A DNA stretch of 64,000 nucleotides from Monoplex corrugatus (Eukaryota; Mollusca; Gastropoda; Littorinimorpha; Ranellidae): positions 52,342,067 through 52,406,066 of the forward strand of contig JAPXFY010000013.1 in NCBI GenBank assembly GCA_030674185.1. The letters are read 5' to 3'. The notes under the pieces were generated by a model, which worked only from the letters and a program-made list of their open reading frames with translations, did not search any database and had not been told where the DNA came from. The translations under genes were made by a program, and so were the position numbers. Each line of letters opens with the position of its first letter. The first letter of the stretch is position 1. Positions 47,400 through 58,879 of this stretch are shown here, in pieces.

Positions 47400-48803
47400 T
47401 TACATCAAGTGAAATCTATTGATCTCTTGTAAAAACTGGAAAATTGCATCAGGAGGGACGTCTCGGAAGAGCTCCTTTAAGGAATCTGCCGTGTAGTGCT
47501 TTTGTCTCACATCGTACAAGTCCCAGCAATCGAGGAGGTGTCGGATGCTCAACGGCTCATCACACGGTATACACCATGGTGCTTCTTCATTTTTCAAAAG
47601 GTACGAGTGAGTGTAGGATGTGTGACCCGTGCGTAATCTACATAACACTGTCTCTTTCTTACGGTTTCCTGCAGCAGATGGGAGAATTTCTGTCAGGTTA
47701 GGGCGGATTTGGAAGAGTTTGTTATCTGTCTGTTTATTCCAATTCTCCTGCCACAGGTTTCTTACGTAACTGTGTACTTTCGATTTGACATATGTGTAAG
47801 GGATCACGGACTTAGACATCTTTGCCATTGTAGCCTTCTTGGCCAGGTAATCAGCCTTTTCATTGCCTCCAATACCAATATGGCCAGGAATCCAGGCAAA
47901 AACAATGTTGTAACCGTCATTTGCTAAAGTAGAATACAGTTCAAAGAACTTCACAAGTTCAGGGTGACTAATGTTTCGGCAAGCGATTGTCTGCAAAGCA
48001 GAAAGGGAGTCAGAAAAAATGAGAAACTCTTTGTGTTTGGATTGGGACACCATTTTTAGTGCCAAAACCAGAGCAGTCAGTTCACCAGTGTAAACCGAAC
48101 TGTCAGATGGAATACGTTTTGAAAATGCTCCATTGGGACTCTCGGAGCAGAAGGCAGCGGCAGCCACACCTTCATCACACTTGGACCCATCAGTGAAGAT
48201 TCTGCGGGATGATGGAGATTTTTCACACAATTCCACATAAAACGATTTGTACGCCAGTGCACTGGTATTGTCTTTACGGAAGGAGGCAAGATCAAAACAG
48301 ACCTTCGGTGTTTTCAACGTCCATGGTGGATTATCTGGAAATTTGGAGAAGTCGTTAACAACTGCTAAATTTATATCTGCCTTTTCCAAATGGGGACGGA
48401 TACGCAGCCCCAAAGGAGGAGTCACTTTTGGATGTTTTTCAAAGTCACTTTCAAATCTGGGGTTGAAGACACAGTCGTAAGCTGGGTTTTTCGGTTCAGA
48501 GAACAGTTTCAAACAGAAATTTAAACTTAGTTTCAGTCTACGGTTGCTCAGGGAAGGCTCCCCTGCCTCTGCATACAAACTATACACAGGAGTTGTTCTG
48601 AATGCACCAAGACATAGGCGCAGCCCTTGATGGTGAATGGGATCAAGTGCCTTTAGGTACGACGCTCTCGCAGACCCATATACTACACATCCATAGTCCA
48701 GTTTAGAGCGAATTAAAGCTCTGTACAGGTGTAGTAACGTTTTCTTGTCGGCACCCCAGTCTGTATGACTACAACTCGAAGAATATTCAGAGCTTTCTGG
48801 CAA
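47400..48803 (-). pseudogene. LINE RNase H domain and C-terminal tail
   Basis: A 467-codon open frame. The RT thumb (SKLDYGCVVYGSARASYLKA) precedes RNase H with FTDGSKCDEG, TGELTALVLAL, FSDSLSALQT and WIPGHIGIGGNEKADYLAKK, so the D-E-D-D set is intact. The tail has CRLRTGHTSY and a C-x2-C...H-x4-C pattern (CIPCDEPLSIRHLLDC). It is the best preserved part of the element; a frameshift at about 48750-48800 separates it from the RT palm. Confidence 0.9.
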
Positions 48804-49767
48804 GATGTTTTTATATGTTGGATATGACTGAGAGAGTTCAACTTTTCATCAAAAATCAAGCCCAGAAATTTAGCTTCTTTTACAGCTGGGATGATGCACT
48901 TTTCCAGACGAAGTTCTGGAGCAGCAAAGAATTCTCGCAGGTTATGAAAGTGAATACACTGTGTTTTGGTTGCGGAAAAGGTAAAGCCATTTGTCTCTGC
49001 CCACTGCTGGATCTTATCTACACACAACTGCAGCCGTCGCTGAACGCCTGCATAGAAGCTTCCACTTGCGTAAACTGCAAAATCGTCCACAAACAGGGAG
49101 AAGTCCGAGCCCTGCTGTACTGATTTGACTATGTTGATGATCTTGAGACTGAACAGCGCAGGAGAGAGAATGCTCCCTTGTGGTACACCCAGCTCTTGCC
49201 CATGGATGTCCGACAGAGTAGTACCAACCCGCACTTGAAACTGCCTATCGGCCAAAAACTTTTAGATAAACGTAGGTAGGTGACCCCTAAAACCCAATTC
49301 GTGTAGATCCATAAGAATTCCTGATTTCCAAGTGGTATCATAGGCTTTCTCTAAATCAAAGAAGATAGCCACTACATGCTGTTTCTGCAGAAATGCATTA
49401 CGGATGGTTGTTTCAAGACGAATTAAATATCTACTGTGGAATGGTGCTTGCGAAAACCGCATTGTTCTTTGGCCAAGATGCCGTCATTCTCCAGTTTCCA
49501 CATCAGTCTCTTATTGACCATTTTCTCCATCACTTTGCACAGACAACTGGTTAGGGCTATTGGCCGGTAATTGGATGGATTAGATACATCCTTTCCAGGT
49601 TTAGGTATAGGGACGATCAGGGCTTTCCGCCATGAGGAAGGAAAGAATCCTGTCGTCCATATGAAATTGTACACTTTCAACAGAATGTCCAAACCCTTTT
49701 CCGGGAGATGCTTCACCAGTTGATAACGAACTTCATCCAAGCCAGGAGAAGAGTCAGAGCAAGTCAC
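48713..49767 (-). pseudogene. LINE reverse transcriptase palm, frameshifted
   Basis: Three overlapping frames supply PSNYRPIALTSCLCKVMEKM (fingers), FFDLEKAYDTTWK (motif A), LGVPQGSILSPALFSL (motif B) and FVDDFAVYASG (motif C, FVDD in place of YADD). Breaks lie near 49262 and 49430. Catalytic Asp residues remain, but no continuous protein can be made. Confidence 0.88.
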
Positions 49768-50119
49768 AAGAGCGTCTTTTAATTCTCATAATGTCAGTGG
49801 AAGATTGTACTCTTCTGTGTTATCAGAGACGAAGTTACAAGCTCTTTTTTCTTTCACCGATTTGTGTTTCCGGAAGACCACCGATTTATTTGCTGAGGAT
49901 GAGTTCTTTTCGATGGTAGATGCCAACATGTTAGAGACAGCTTTTTTGTCAGTAATCAGACAATCTGACACTTTTAGATGGTGAACAGAGGGACAGGTGT
50001 TTTTCCCTTTAATTTGTTTGATAATTTTCCATACTTTCTTTTTAGGAGTTCGGGATGTCAGTTTCGAGCAGAAGTTTCTCCAGGACTGTTGTTTGTTTCT
50101 TTTAAAGATGTATCTTGAC

Positions 50120-50346
50120 TTTGGAGGAAGAAAGGGCCTTGCAGAGTGATGATCCAGTAAACACTCTGACGCAGATCATCATGAGCTGTGCCAAACGAGC
50201 AATTCCCACATCATCAAAGAAAGCGCACATGCCTAAAACTCCGTGGTTTATCTTAGAATGTAAACGGATAAAACAAGAACGCAAGAAAGCTCAACGTCGC
50301 GTGTTTCAAAGTCCATCGGCAGACAATGTTCGAGCTCATCAAAAAC
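50120..50346 (+). repeat. Left arm of 227-bp inverted duplication
   Basis: It encodes on + the linker peptide SDDPVNTLTQIIMSCAKRAI, KAHMPKTPWFILECKRIKQE, the same as 51590-51364 on -. The two arms have equal length and differ at only a few sites. This arm is an extra inverted copy of host LINE sequence. Confidence 0.92.
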
Positions 50347-51035
50347 CTGATCGTCCCTATACCTCGGTTTTGTCTTTGACCATAATCTCTCCATGCACCA
50401 GCACATCATCAAAACATGTCAGGCTGCATACATCGAACTTAGACGCATTAATTCTATTAGACACTACCTTACATTAGACGCAACCAAGACGTTAGTTACT
50501 GCATGCATTCTGTCTAGGTTAGATTATTGCAATTCACTCCTTGCGGGTTGCCCTCAGAAACATCTCAAACATTTGCAACAAGTTCAGAACTCTGCAGCTA
50601 AACTCATCTTCAAGGCACGTAGGTCACAGCACTGCACACCCCTGTTTCAGACACTGCACTGGCTCCCGGTTGAACAAAGAATAAAATACAAGATTTGCTG
50701 CCTTTGTTATCACATCATTTCTGGAACTGCTCCTGACTATCTCTCTGAACTCTTGACTGTCTACGTACCTTCTCGATCACTCCGCTCTTCTGTGGATGAC
50801 AAGAAGTTTCGTGTGCCAAAATATAACAGAGAAACTCACGGTGGTAGAGCCTTTGCAGTTTTTGCTGTTCAGACATGGAACTTGTTGCCTCAGTCCGTCC
50901 GCCACTCTAAAACTCTACCATCTTTCAAAACAAGTTTAAAAACTTACTTCTTTAAACAGTGTTTTTCCTGATTTTGGCTAGTGGGTTGATCCTGCTTGAC
51001 ATTCTGGATGAAATTGTGCACAATGGGGTGTATGC

Positions 51036-51091
<56 letters not shown>

Positions 51092-51356
51092 TGTGTGGTG
51101 GTGTGTTGTGTGTGTGTGTGTTGTGTGTGTGTGTTTGAAAATGGGGGGAGAGGGGTGGGCGGGGGGGGGGGGTGAGAGGGAGAGAGATTATTTGGTGTGT
51201 CTGTGTGGTTGTTGATTTCCTGTGGATAGTTTTTGATGAGTTTGTTTGTATTGTAGCCTGTTATTTGGTTTATATATGTATGGTTTATTGATGTAAAGCG
51301 CTTTGAGGTTTCGGAAAGCGCTCTATAAATGCACTATTATTATTATTATTATTATT
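50347..51356 (+). pseudogene. L2-type LINE 3' fragment inserted in the older LINE
   Basis: An intact frame at 50393-50971 encodes the post-RT region: RLDYCNSLLAGCPQKHLKHL, QNSAAKLIFKARR, LHWLPVEQRIKYKICCLCYH, GRAFAVFAVQTWNLLPQSVR and SFKTSLKTYFF. The 3'UTR has GT arrays (51037-51090) and GCGCTCTATAAATGCAC, then (ATT)n to 51356. It is 5'-truncated; LGFVFDHNLSM is readable at its very start in another frame. Confidence 0.88.
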
Positions 51357-51363
51357 GCTCGTA

Positions 51364-51590
51364 GTTTTTGATGAGCTCGAACATTGTCTGCCGATGGACT
51401 TTGAAACACGCGACGTTGAGCTTTCTTGCGTTCTTGTTTTATCCGTTTACATTCTAAGATAAACCACGGAGTTTTAGGCATGTGCGCTTTCTTTGATGAT
51501 GTGGGAATTGCTCGTTTGGCACAGCTCATGATGATCTGCGTCAAAGTGTTTACTGGATCATCACTCTGCAAGGACCTTTCTTCCTCCAAA
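51364..51590 (-). repeat. Right arm of 227-bp inverted duplication (original copy)
   Basis: It is contiguous with the endonuclease C-terminus (LHGSDHLPVVLS, 51740-51700 region) and so belongs to the host LINE. The other arm is the copy. Confidence 0.9.
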
Positions 51591-51802
51591 TCACTCGGAC
51601 AGCCCTCTCGAACAAATCCCAGTCAGCCCTACGGAAAACAAAGCGCTCCGGTAGAGACTCGTGTCCAACGCTTGGATTTGATAAGACAACTGGAAGATGG
51701 TCACTTCCATGCAGATCATCCAGAACTTTCCACTCATAGTCCAAAACCAGCGAAGCATCACACACTGATAAATCCAAACAAGAAAGTGTACCTTTTGCGG
51801 GA

Positions 51803-52545
51803 TGGATATATAAATAATTATAATAATTACAATATTTATATAGCGCAAAATCTTGATAAAATCAAATCTAAGCGCTGAAACAGACACACACACACGGCTA
51901 TAAACGGGAGAAAGAATAAAAGCAATGAAAAGTATAGAGAGCAAACAGACACACCACACACGCACAAAAAAGCATCGCACGACACGCACGACACACACAC
52001 ACCACACACACACCACACACACACACACACACACGCACACACACACACACACACACACATGCACACGGCTATAAATGGGGAGAAAGAATAAAAGCAATGG
52101 AAAAGTATAGAGAGCATAATTATTATATACAATTATATATTACAATGTGACTCCCCTCCGAGTGGAGACAGGCTGCAGAGGGGATTGAGTGAGGTCAGGA
52201 TTTTATGCAGAGGAGAAAAGGTGAGTTTTGAGAGCGGACTTGAAGGAGACAAAAGTAGGTTGCTGACGGACTGAGAGAGGAAGTTTGTTCCAGGAAAGTG
52301 GACCAGAAACAGAGAAGGCTCGTGGACCATAGGTATTGAGCTTAGTGCTGGAAAGTGAAAAGTCAGAGGATCGGAGGCAGAGCGGAGGGTACATGAGGGA
52401 ACATAGATCTCAAGTGGGCTTGACAGGTAATCGGGGGCTGCATTATTGAGGCTTTTGTAGCACATGGTGTCTATTTTGTACTGTATGCGCTTTGATACAG
52501 GGAGCCAGTGAAGTTGTGCCAGGAGAGGAGATATGTGGTCAGTTT
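51803..52545 (-). pseudogene. Second L2-type LINE insertion, inside the endonuclease
   Basis: The - strand reads LLAQLHWLPVSKRIQYKIDT, NNAAPDYLSSPLEIYVPS, SVSGPLSWNKLPLSVRQQ and then a 3'UTR with two GGCTATAAA blocks around CA arrays and a terminal GCGCTATATAAATATTG at 51822-51840. It differs in sequence from 50347-51356 and lies in the opposite orientation. Confidence 0.85.
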
Positions 52546-53077
52546 TTTTCTTTTTGAGTACCATCGTTCCCAAACCATCGTTTAAACAGCATAAGTTTAA
52601 ATCGCAGAAGACATCTTCAAGCAAGAGACCTTGCGCTGAAGTATCTTCACTACCCCAAAGCGGGGAATGGCCATTCAAATCGCCGAGCAACAGAAAAGGT
52701 TTGGGAAGTTCCTCAATCAAATCAACCATTCTTCTTTTGTAACAGCAACAGATGGAGGGAGGTACACAGAGCAAATGGTTAATGTTTTGTTTAGAGATAC
52801 CCTTGCCGCCACTGCTTGCAAACTGGTGTTCAGATTAATAGAACTAAACAAAACAGACCTATGTAGCAGCAAACATAACTCCACCCGTTATTCCTCCATC
52901 TTTCGGTTGTGCTGGTTTGGAAACAATGTTGAAATTCATTAATGAAAAACTCTTTCCTTCGCGTATTAATGTTTCTTGAAAAGCCACTACAGCATGCGGC
53001 AGGTCACGGCAAAGTAGCTGGAGCTCCTCTAGATTGGCGTAGACACCTCGTATGTTCCAATGGACTATAGACTGCAT
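52545..53077 (-). pseudogene. LINE AP-endonuclease domain, N-terminal part
   Basis: It starts MQSIVHWNIRGVYANLEELQ, with VAFQET, then in a shifted frame FLLLGDLNGHSPLWGSED and CCLNDGLGT. WNIRG, QET, GDLN and the later GSDHLPV (about 51710) are the exonuclease-endonuclease-phosphatase motifs of LINEs. Confidence 0.88.
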
Positions 53078-53327
53078 TATTGGCGGAATTATACGGACCT
53101 GACGGCTGACCTGCCTGCAGGAAGCCCGGGCTTAGGCCCTTCAAGTGCTGGAGGAGGGTTCTTCATTTCCTGTGGAGCTGCTCCCGGATGGCCGGGGCGG
53201 GAGGGCGGGTTTACCAGGGAGACTGGGTTTCCCTGGGTTGCCAGCATTGACTGCTTTTGGCTGTTGAACAGCCTGGGAGGCAGCGGTTTTAACGCCCCCG
53301 CTGAGGGCCTTTGTGTCTTGCAACGTT

Positions 53328-53807
53328 TCAAAATTTCGTCTTTGTCCATGTTATTTCTGTTTGACAGGCTATGGATACTTGAACTGTTTTGACTACCGAC
53401 GCGTAACTTTTGGTAGAAAAACTGCTGCCCTCTACCAACCGTTTGGCTTCGTGAAAAGGTTTTTTTTTCTCTCCAGTTTTCAGTCGTTGAATGGCTTGTT
53501 CCTTTTGCCATACGGGGCAATCTTTCGAGGATGATGGATGGTTACCTCCACAATTTATGCTGTTTAGTGGATCGTCGCATCTCCCCTCATGTGCCTCCTT
53601 GGCGCACATGGCACACTTTTCTGTTTCTGTGCATCTGTCCTTGATGTGGCCGAACTTGTGACAACGGAAGCAGCGCATTGGTGATGGCACATACGACGAC
53701 ACTTTTACCTTCAAGTATCCAACTTTCAAGTCTTGGGGTATAGTAGGAGAGCAAAATGTGAGAAAGAGCGTGTTTGTAGGGATTTTGTCGGACCCTTTCC
53801 GGAACAT
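53328..53807 (-). pseudogene. LINE ORF1 gag, zinc-knuckle half
   Basis: It encodes TLFLTFCSPTIPQDLKVGYL, SYVPSPMRCFRCHKFGHIKD, RCTETEKCAMCAKEAHEGRC and NCGGNHPSSSKDCPVW: one CCHC knuckle and two related Cys/His groups typical of I/Jockey gag. It begins at the edge of an ATGT array, so the N-terminal half is missing. Confidence 0.88.
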
Positions 53808-53812
53808 GGCCC

Positions 53813-54045
53813 GTATGTATGTATGTATGTATGTATGTATGTGTGTGTGTATGTAGTATGTGTGTATGTACGTATGTGTAGTATGTATGTATGTATGTAT
53901 GTATGTATGTATGTATGTATGTGTGTATGTACGTATGTACGTATGTATGTATGTATGTATGTATGTATGTATGTAGTATGTATGTGTGTATGTATGTATG
54001 TATGTATGTATGTATGTATGTATGTATGTATGTATGTGTATTTAT
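53813..54045. repeat. (ATGT)n array, right side of the LINE
   Basis: The same tetranucleotide on the same strand as 47058-47231, with GTAGTATG, GTGT and ACGT variants. It abuts the 5' truncation point of the LINE. Confidence 0.97.
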
Positions 54046-54089
54046 TGTTAAGAAGCTATCCAAGATAAGAACCTGTCCAGAATAAAAAA

Positions 54090-54161
54090 CCCTTTTCCCC
54101 CTTGTCTCATCCTGCAGGAAGCTGGTAGACACTGGCAGGATGGGGAAGTGAGAGGTGTTAA
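54090..54161. mobile_element. Half copy of the TTAA MITE family
   Basis: CTCATCCTGCAGGAAGCTGG and GGGGAAGTGAGAGG followed by TTAA match 60466-60512. Only one half is present. Confidence 0.5.
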
Positions 54162-54308
54162 TTTTAAAGGTTTTATGAAGGAATGAAATCCCATAATGAT
54201 GAGTATGACGGCAAAGTTGGTTAGGACAGCGGACAGAAAGTTTGAGTTCGATCCTTCCTGGATAGCACTTTTTTTTCCTTCTTGTTATTCTCTTATCTTC
54301 CAACATAC

Positions 54309-54590
54309 CTGAACCAGAAAAAACACGAAAAAAGAATCAGAACGCGTATTTAATACAACCAGTCAAGACAGCAGCAAATTTTCGGCCAACTGGCCTTTGT
54401 CAAACGTAAGATTACAAACAAACACCAAATACAAAAATTAAGAGAAAAGACTGAAACTTCCCTGCTGCTTTGGCCAGTGTGAGAAAAGGACACTGGTTGT
54501 ATTAAATAAGTGTTCTGATTCTTTTTTCTTTTTTCTTCTGGTTCCTGTTTGCTTGAACGTGGGCAGTCACACTTGTTTTGGATTCCAACA
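54309..54590. repeat. Foldback repeat, 53-bp arms
   Basis: 54309-54360 and 54493-54546 are inverted copies (AAAGAATCAGAACGCGTATT against its near complement). The flank TTCTTCTGGTTCCTGTTTGC and CACTTGTTTTGGAT is shared with 32750-32812. Confidence 0.7.
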
Positions 54591-54630
54591 TACGTGCAGA
54601 CTTGCTTGCACCAAATGTATAGATAGATAG

Positions 54631-54631
<1 letters not shown>

Positions 54632-54716
<85 letters not shown>
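54632..54716. repeat. (GT)n array
   Basis: A pure GT run of about 85 bp, followed by AT/TATA-rich sequence to 54850. Confidence 0.97.
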
Positions 54717-54720
<4 letters not shown>

Positions 54721-54899
54721 GTGTATGTGCTTGTGTGTGTGTGTGTGCATGTACGTACATATATAATCCACATACGTTATATATATACACACACACAGAT
54801 TATATATATATATATACATGTATATATATACTACACACATATATGTATGAGAGAGAGAGATGCAGATGTATAGACACGCAAAGCATGAAACATGCACAT

Positions 54900-55631
54900 A
54901 GGATCTTATAAGATGTAAGCCATGTCAGTCTTCAGTGGAATCTGGAAACAAGAAGTTAATCAGTATACACTCCCATTGATGACAGAGTATGCAGACTACA
55001 TAGGAACATGATGTCTGCACAGTGTAGATCAAAAAACATGCATACATACATCCATGGAAAACACTGCTTGGAAAGGGGGAGAAAATCATTAATTGCCACA
55101 CATCCGACACTTCAAACACATCACAAACGCACAGTGTACATTTATGACAGAGATAACACCACATTTGTGTACATGATATCTTGCCACAAACCAGCTTTAA
55201 TGAACGAACATCTCCAATGTTCATGACCATCTCATGTTAGTCCTCCACAGAATCAGGAAATCAGAAAGTGCATCACAACCAAAATCAGTCAATCTCCAAT
55301 ATATCTTGCATCTTGGTCTGTCGATTTCCATGTACACCTTGCACCCTCTGTACAATGCCAGGGTCAGAAATGAACACAAACAGAACATTGAAAGTCAAGC
55401 TAAACATCTAAAGAAATTTCTAAGATCAAAACAATAAGTATTTGATTCAAAATTGAAAAAAAATTAAGCAGAGTACACACACACGCACACATGTACACAC
55501 ACTCGAGATATCCTTGTACACAATTTCCATAAAAGTCTTGAGGCAAATATTTATTCTGTCAAGTCCGAAGACCAACACCAAATAAATCAATGGTTGCATT
55601 CTACTTTCAAGCACATATGCGCGCGCGCGCG

Positions 55632-55665
<34 letters not shown>

Positions 55666-56954
55666 CTGACCCTTGACAAGATTTTTATTAATTTTTTAAA
55701 ATTTATTGATTTATTTATTTATGTATGTACATATCTGTTTGTTTATTCATTGATTTATTTATTTACTTTGATCTTTAAGCAACTTTTGATTTCATACTGA
55801 AAGCAGCACGGCATGACTGGAATTTGAACCCTTCCACTCCCACTAGCTTCCTGCAAGAAAGCTGCTGAAAGAGCGAAGGATTACTGCTGACAAAGTGCCT
55901 TATCTGGTATAGTTTTCTCACACTATTTACGTCAGAAATGCATGTTAAAATCCAGTCCCAGACTATTTATGTCAGAAATGTACGTTACAATCCATTCCCA
56001 GATCATCGTAGTCTCGGTCATGATCTATGTAACTTTTCAAGTATACATTCTTGTTCAATTTGATGTTCTTCATCAAGAACAAGTCATACATATTACTCTG
56101 CCCATGTACTAAAATATTAGGATTATGAAACAGTGACAGAAATTTCATCTTGTGTGTGAAACAGTGACAGAAATTTCATGCAAGATGATAAAAAACTTTT
56201 AAGACAGACAAAAGCCACAGAAAACGATTTTTTTTTTTACAAGAACAGCCCAAAGGTCTATATTATCCAATTCTGTTCAGGTAACTGATCAACAGCGCTT
56301 TCATAAAGCAGCACAAACTTGTGTACATTTATAAGTTTTCCACCTATCAGCCACAATTTAAAAAAAAAAATCAAATTGACTGAAATAACGCTTAATACAC
56401 TTAGAGGTAAAAATGAATATTGTTACTAACACATTCAAAAAAAGAAAACATTCAATAGCTCTTGGACTCACTACAAGACACAAACACCAATCACCCTCTC
56501 CTACTTCTTAAATTCTTTTACAATGGCCGACGCGCAACATGAGAAGCTCCCAGCTTTGGATCGTCAGTATTTACTTTGGGTCGTCAGTATTTACTTCCCT
56601 GCTGATGCAGCATTTTCAATGCTTTTTTAAAAATTTACTTTACAGCTACTAATGAATGGTTAAAGGTTAAATATTTGGTATTGCTATGATCTTTGCGAGC
56701 ACACTATTTTTTAAATAAGAGTTTCCAAAAGGTATATGCATTATTATGACAAGAACAAAGTACGTGACCGAGCATAAACCAGATGCATGTTTAAGTCTCA
56801 GTAATAACTACGGAAGTCTAAAGGAACCTTTGAAACCTTAACCTCCTAGTTTGCCTTTCTCTCTCTTTCTCTCTCCCTCTCTCTCACACATACACACACG
56901 CCAACACACACAATTCACACAAATATACATACACGTTCTTACACACAAATACAT

Positions 56955-56995
<41 letters not shown>

Positions 56996-57367
56996 GGTCA
57001 ATGCAGATAATTTTTAACACCTCCTGAAAGGGTACATTCCTTCGTCTAGCATGCATTTTGTAAAGGAAGAAAGAGCCAGACCTAAAACATCGCACTGAAA
57101 TTTCCTGGTTAGGGGATCACTTTGATTGTTATCATTTAGGCCATCAAGTTTAAATCTACACCAACAAAACAGTTCTTTAGCTAAAAACCTGTTAAACAGC
57201 GCTGATGGTTATGTTCCTGATATTCATTACAGAGAAAGCTGGCACTATTTGGCTAGTTCAGCTGAGAGGACAGCTGCCTTTACCGGCACCAGGGTGAAGT
57301 GCGTCAGGAGGGAATTTCGTCAGCAACAGCTCCTGAGAGCTGGTGTATTGTGAAAAAGTTAAAAAAT

Positions 57368-57420
<53 letters not shown>

Positions 57421-57813
57421 GAATATCAAAATGATAAAGCAATAAACTACCTCTAAAAGTTATGTTCTCGACACATTCAGTCATAAAAACATGAAGAACA
57501 GATTTTTTTTTTCCAAATAAGCTTAACCCCTTCGCTGCTACTGATTTTGACAATGATGTATGCTAAGAAAATTCCCAGAAAATTTGAAAAATTACACCTA
57601 CAATTTATATTTCCTCATATCTTAAAAAATATTGAAGTATACATAAGATAAATGGAAAATGAACAAAGATTCTTTTCGTAAAAATATAATTTGCAACTGT
57701 TGGGCCAGACTGTCAAATATTATTCCTGAAATGTCACGTTCCTGTTATTCACAAAGTTATTCTCTCCTCCTCCCTCCCTCCCTCACACACACATACACAC
57801 ACACACACACACA

Positions 57814-57877
<64 letters not shown>

Positions 57878-58139
57878 ACAGAAAGAGGATGCAGAATCAG
57901 AAAAAGAGATCAGAGTGTGCCCCAATCTGTTCATTCACATCCCCCACCCCTTCAAAACGGAGAGAGAGGAGATTGGAAGCACACTCATGCTACTCTATTC
58001 CATCTAAGCTGAGGTTTCTACCACCACACTTCCCTATGCTCAAAGTTATTGGATAACTTTCTTTTCTTGATAATCCATTTTTTTTGGTGGAAGAAAAAAA
58101 CGGGGATAGGGGTGGGATGGGAAAGATTAATTAATATCA
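54900..58139. other. No gene recognised; CA arrays
   Basis: CA arrays lie at 55635-55661, 56957-56991, 57369-57418 and 57796-57878 (with ACGC steps). A duplication of about 50 bp lies at 55921-56005. A partial TTAA-MITE phrase (CTTCCACTCCCACTAGCTTC) is at 55831-55850. No other element or exon was identified. Confidence 0.6.
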
Positions 58140-58420
58140 GCAGCGATGTTTTTGTGTCTGTCTGAGACAAAAATTTGCTAGATTTTCTCAGCTGTTTCTG
58201 CATGGATCTTTACCAAATTTGGATTAAACGAATAGACTGTTATAAAGAAGTCATGAATGAGCAAGTTTGAACATCATGGGATAAAAAGTGTTAAAATCAG
58301 GTCTTTCTGAGGAAGACATGTGAACAACACTTTGTCAGGAACTTTTAACATTTACATTCTGTTTTCGCTGTTGTGACAATTTAGCACTGTTCTTGCTTCA
58401 TGTCAAGTTTTATTCTGAGC
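58140..58420 (+). repeat. Dispersed repeat family member
   Basis: It shares AGATTTTCTCAGCTGTTTCT, TTTACCAAATTTGGAT, GTCAGGAACTTTTAACATT and TGACAATTTAGCACTG in order with 30410-30810 and 60590-61080. Confidence 0.65.
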
Positions 58421-58652
58421 TTGAAATCTTCTGGCTGCGAGTAGGTTTCTGTCTTTTGAATAAGGTTTCCCATGTGCATAAAAAAATCCCAGCTGCTGTG
58501 TCCATAGCCTTGTTATAATACCAGAAGTGGAAGGGAAGAAGTTCTGAGCCATTGAGAAGAAAACAAAAAAACAATGACAGAACATGCAGCTGTTCAAGAG
58601 GGTGTGTAGCTTTGGGAAAGTACTTGCAAACAGAGCAATACCTGAAAATATA

Positions 58653-58716
<64 letters not shown>

Positions 58717-58879
58717 GTGTGTGTGTGTGTGTGTGCGTGCGTGTGTGCGTGTGACAGAGAGAGAGAGAAGGGGAGGGAGAGAGACAGAAAGACAGAGACA
58801 GAGAGAGACAGAGAGAGGGTGTGGGTGGGGGTGGGGGTATTCAAAATCAGTATCTTATCAAAATCATGCACAATCAAAA

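Larger units (their letters stand above)
47235..53812 (-). pseudogene. I/Nimb-like LINE (gag, endonuclease, RT, RNase H) with nested insertions
   Basis: Read on the - strand: gag zinc knuckles (53328-53807), AP-endonuclease (53077 down to about 52560, resuming 51802-51600), linker (51590-51357 and from 50119), RT (49767-48713) and RNase H with Cys/His tail (48803-47400). The first half of gag is missing. Several frameshifts and an in-frame loss at 49262 disable it. L2-type insertions occupy about 50120-51356 and 51803-52545. RNase H plus an AP-type endonuclease points to the I group; Nimb versus other I-group clades is not resolved. Confidence 0.85.
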
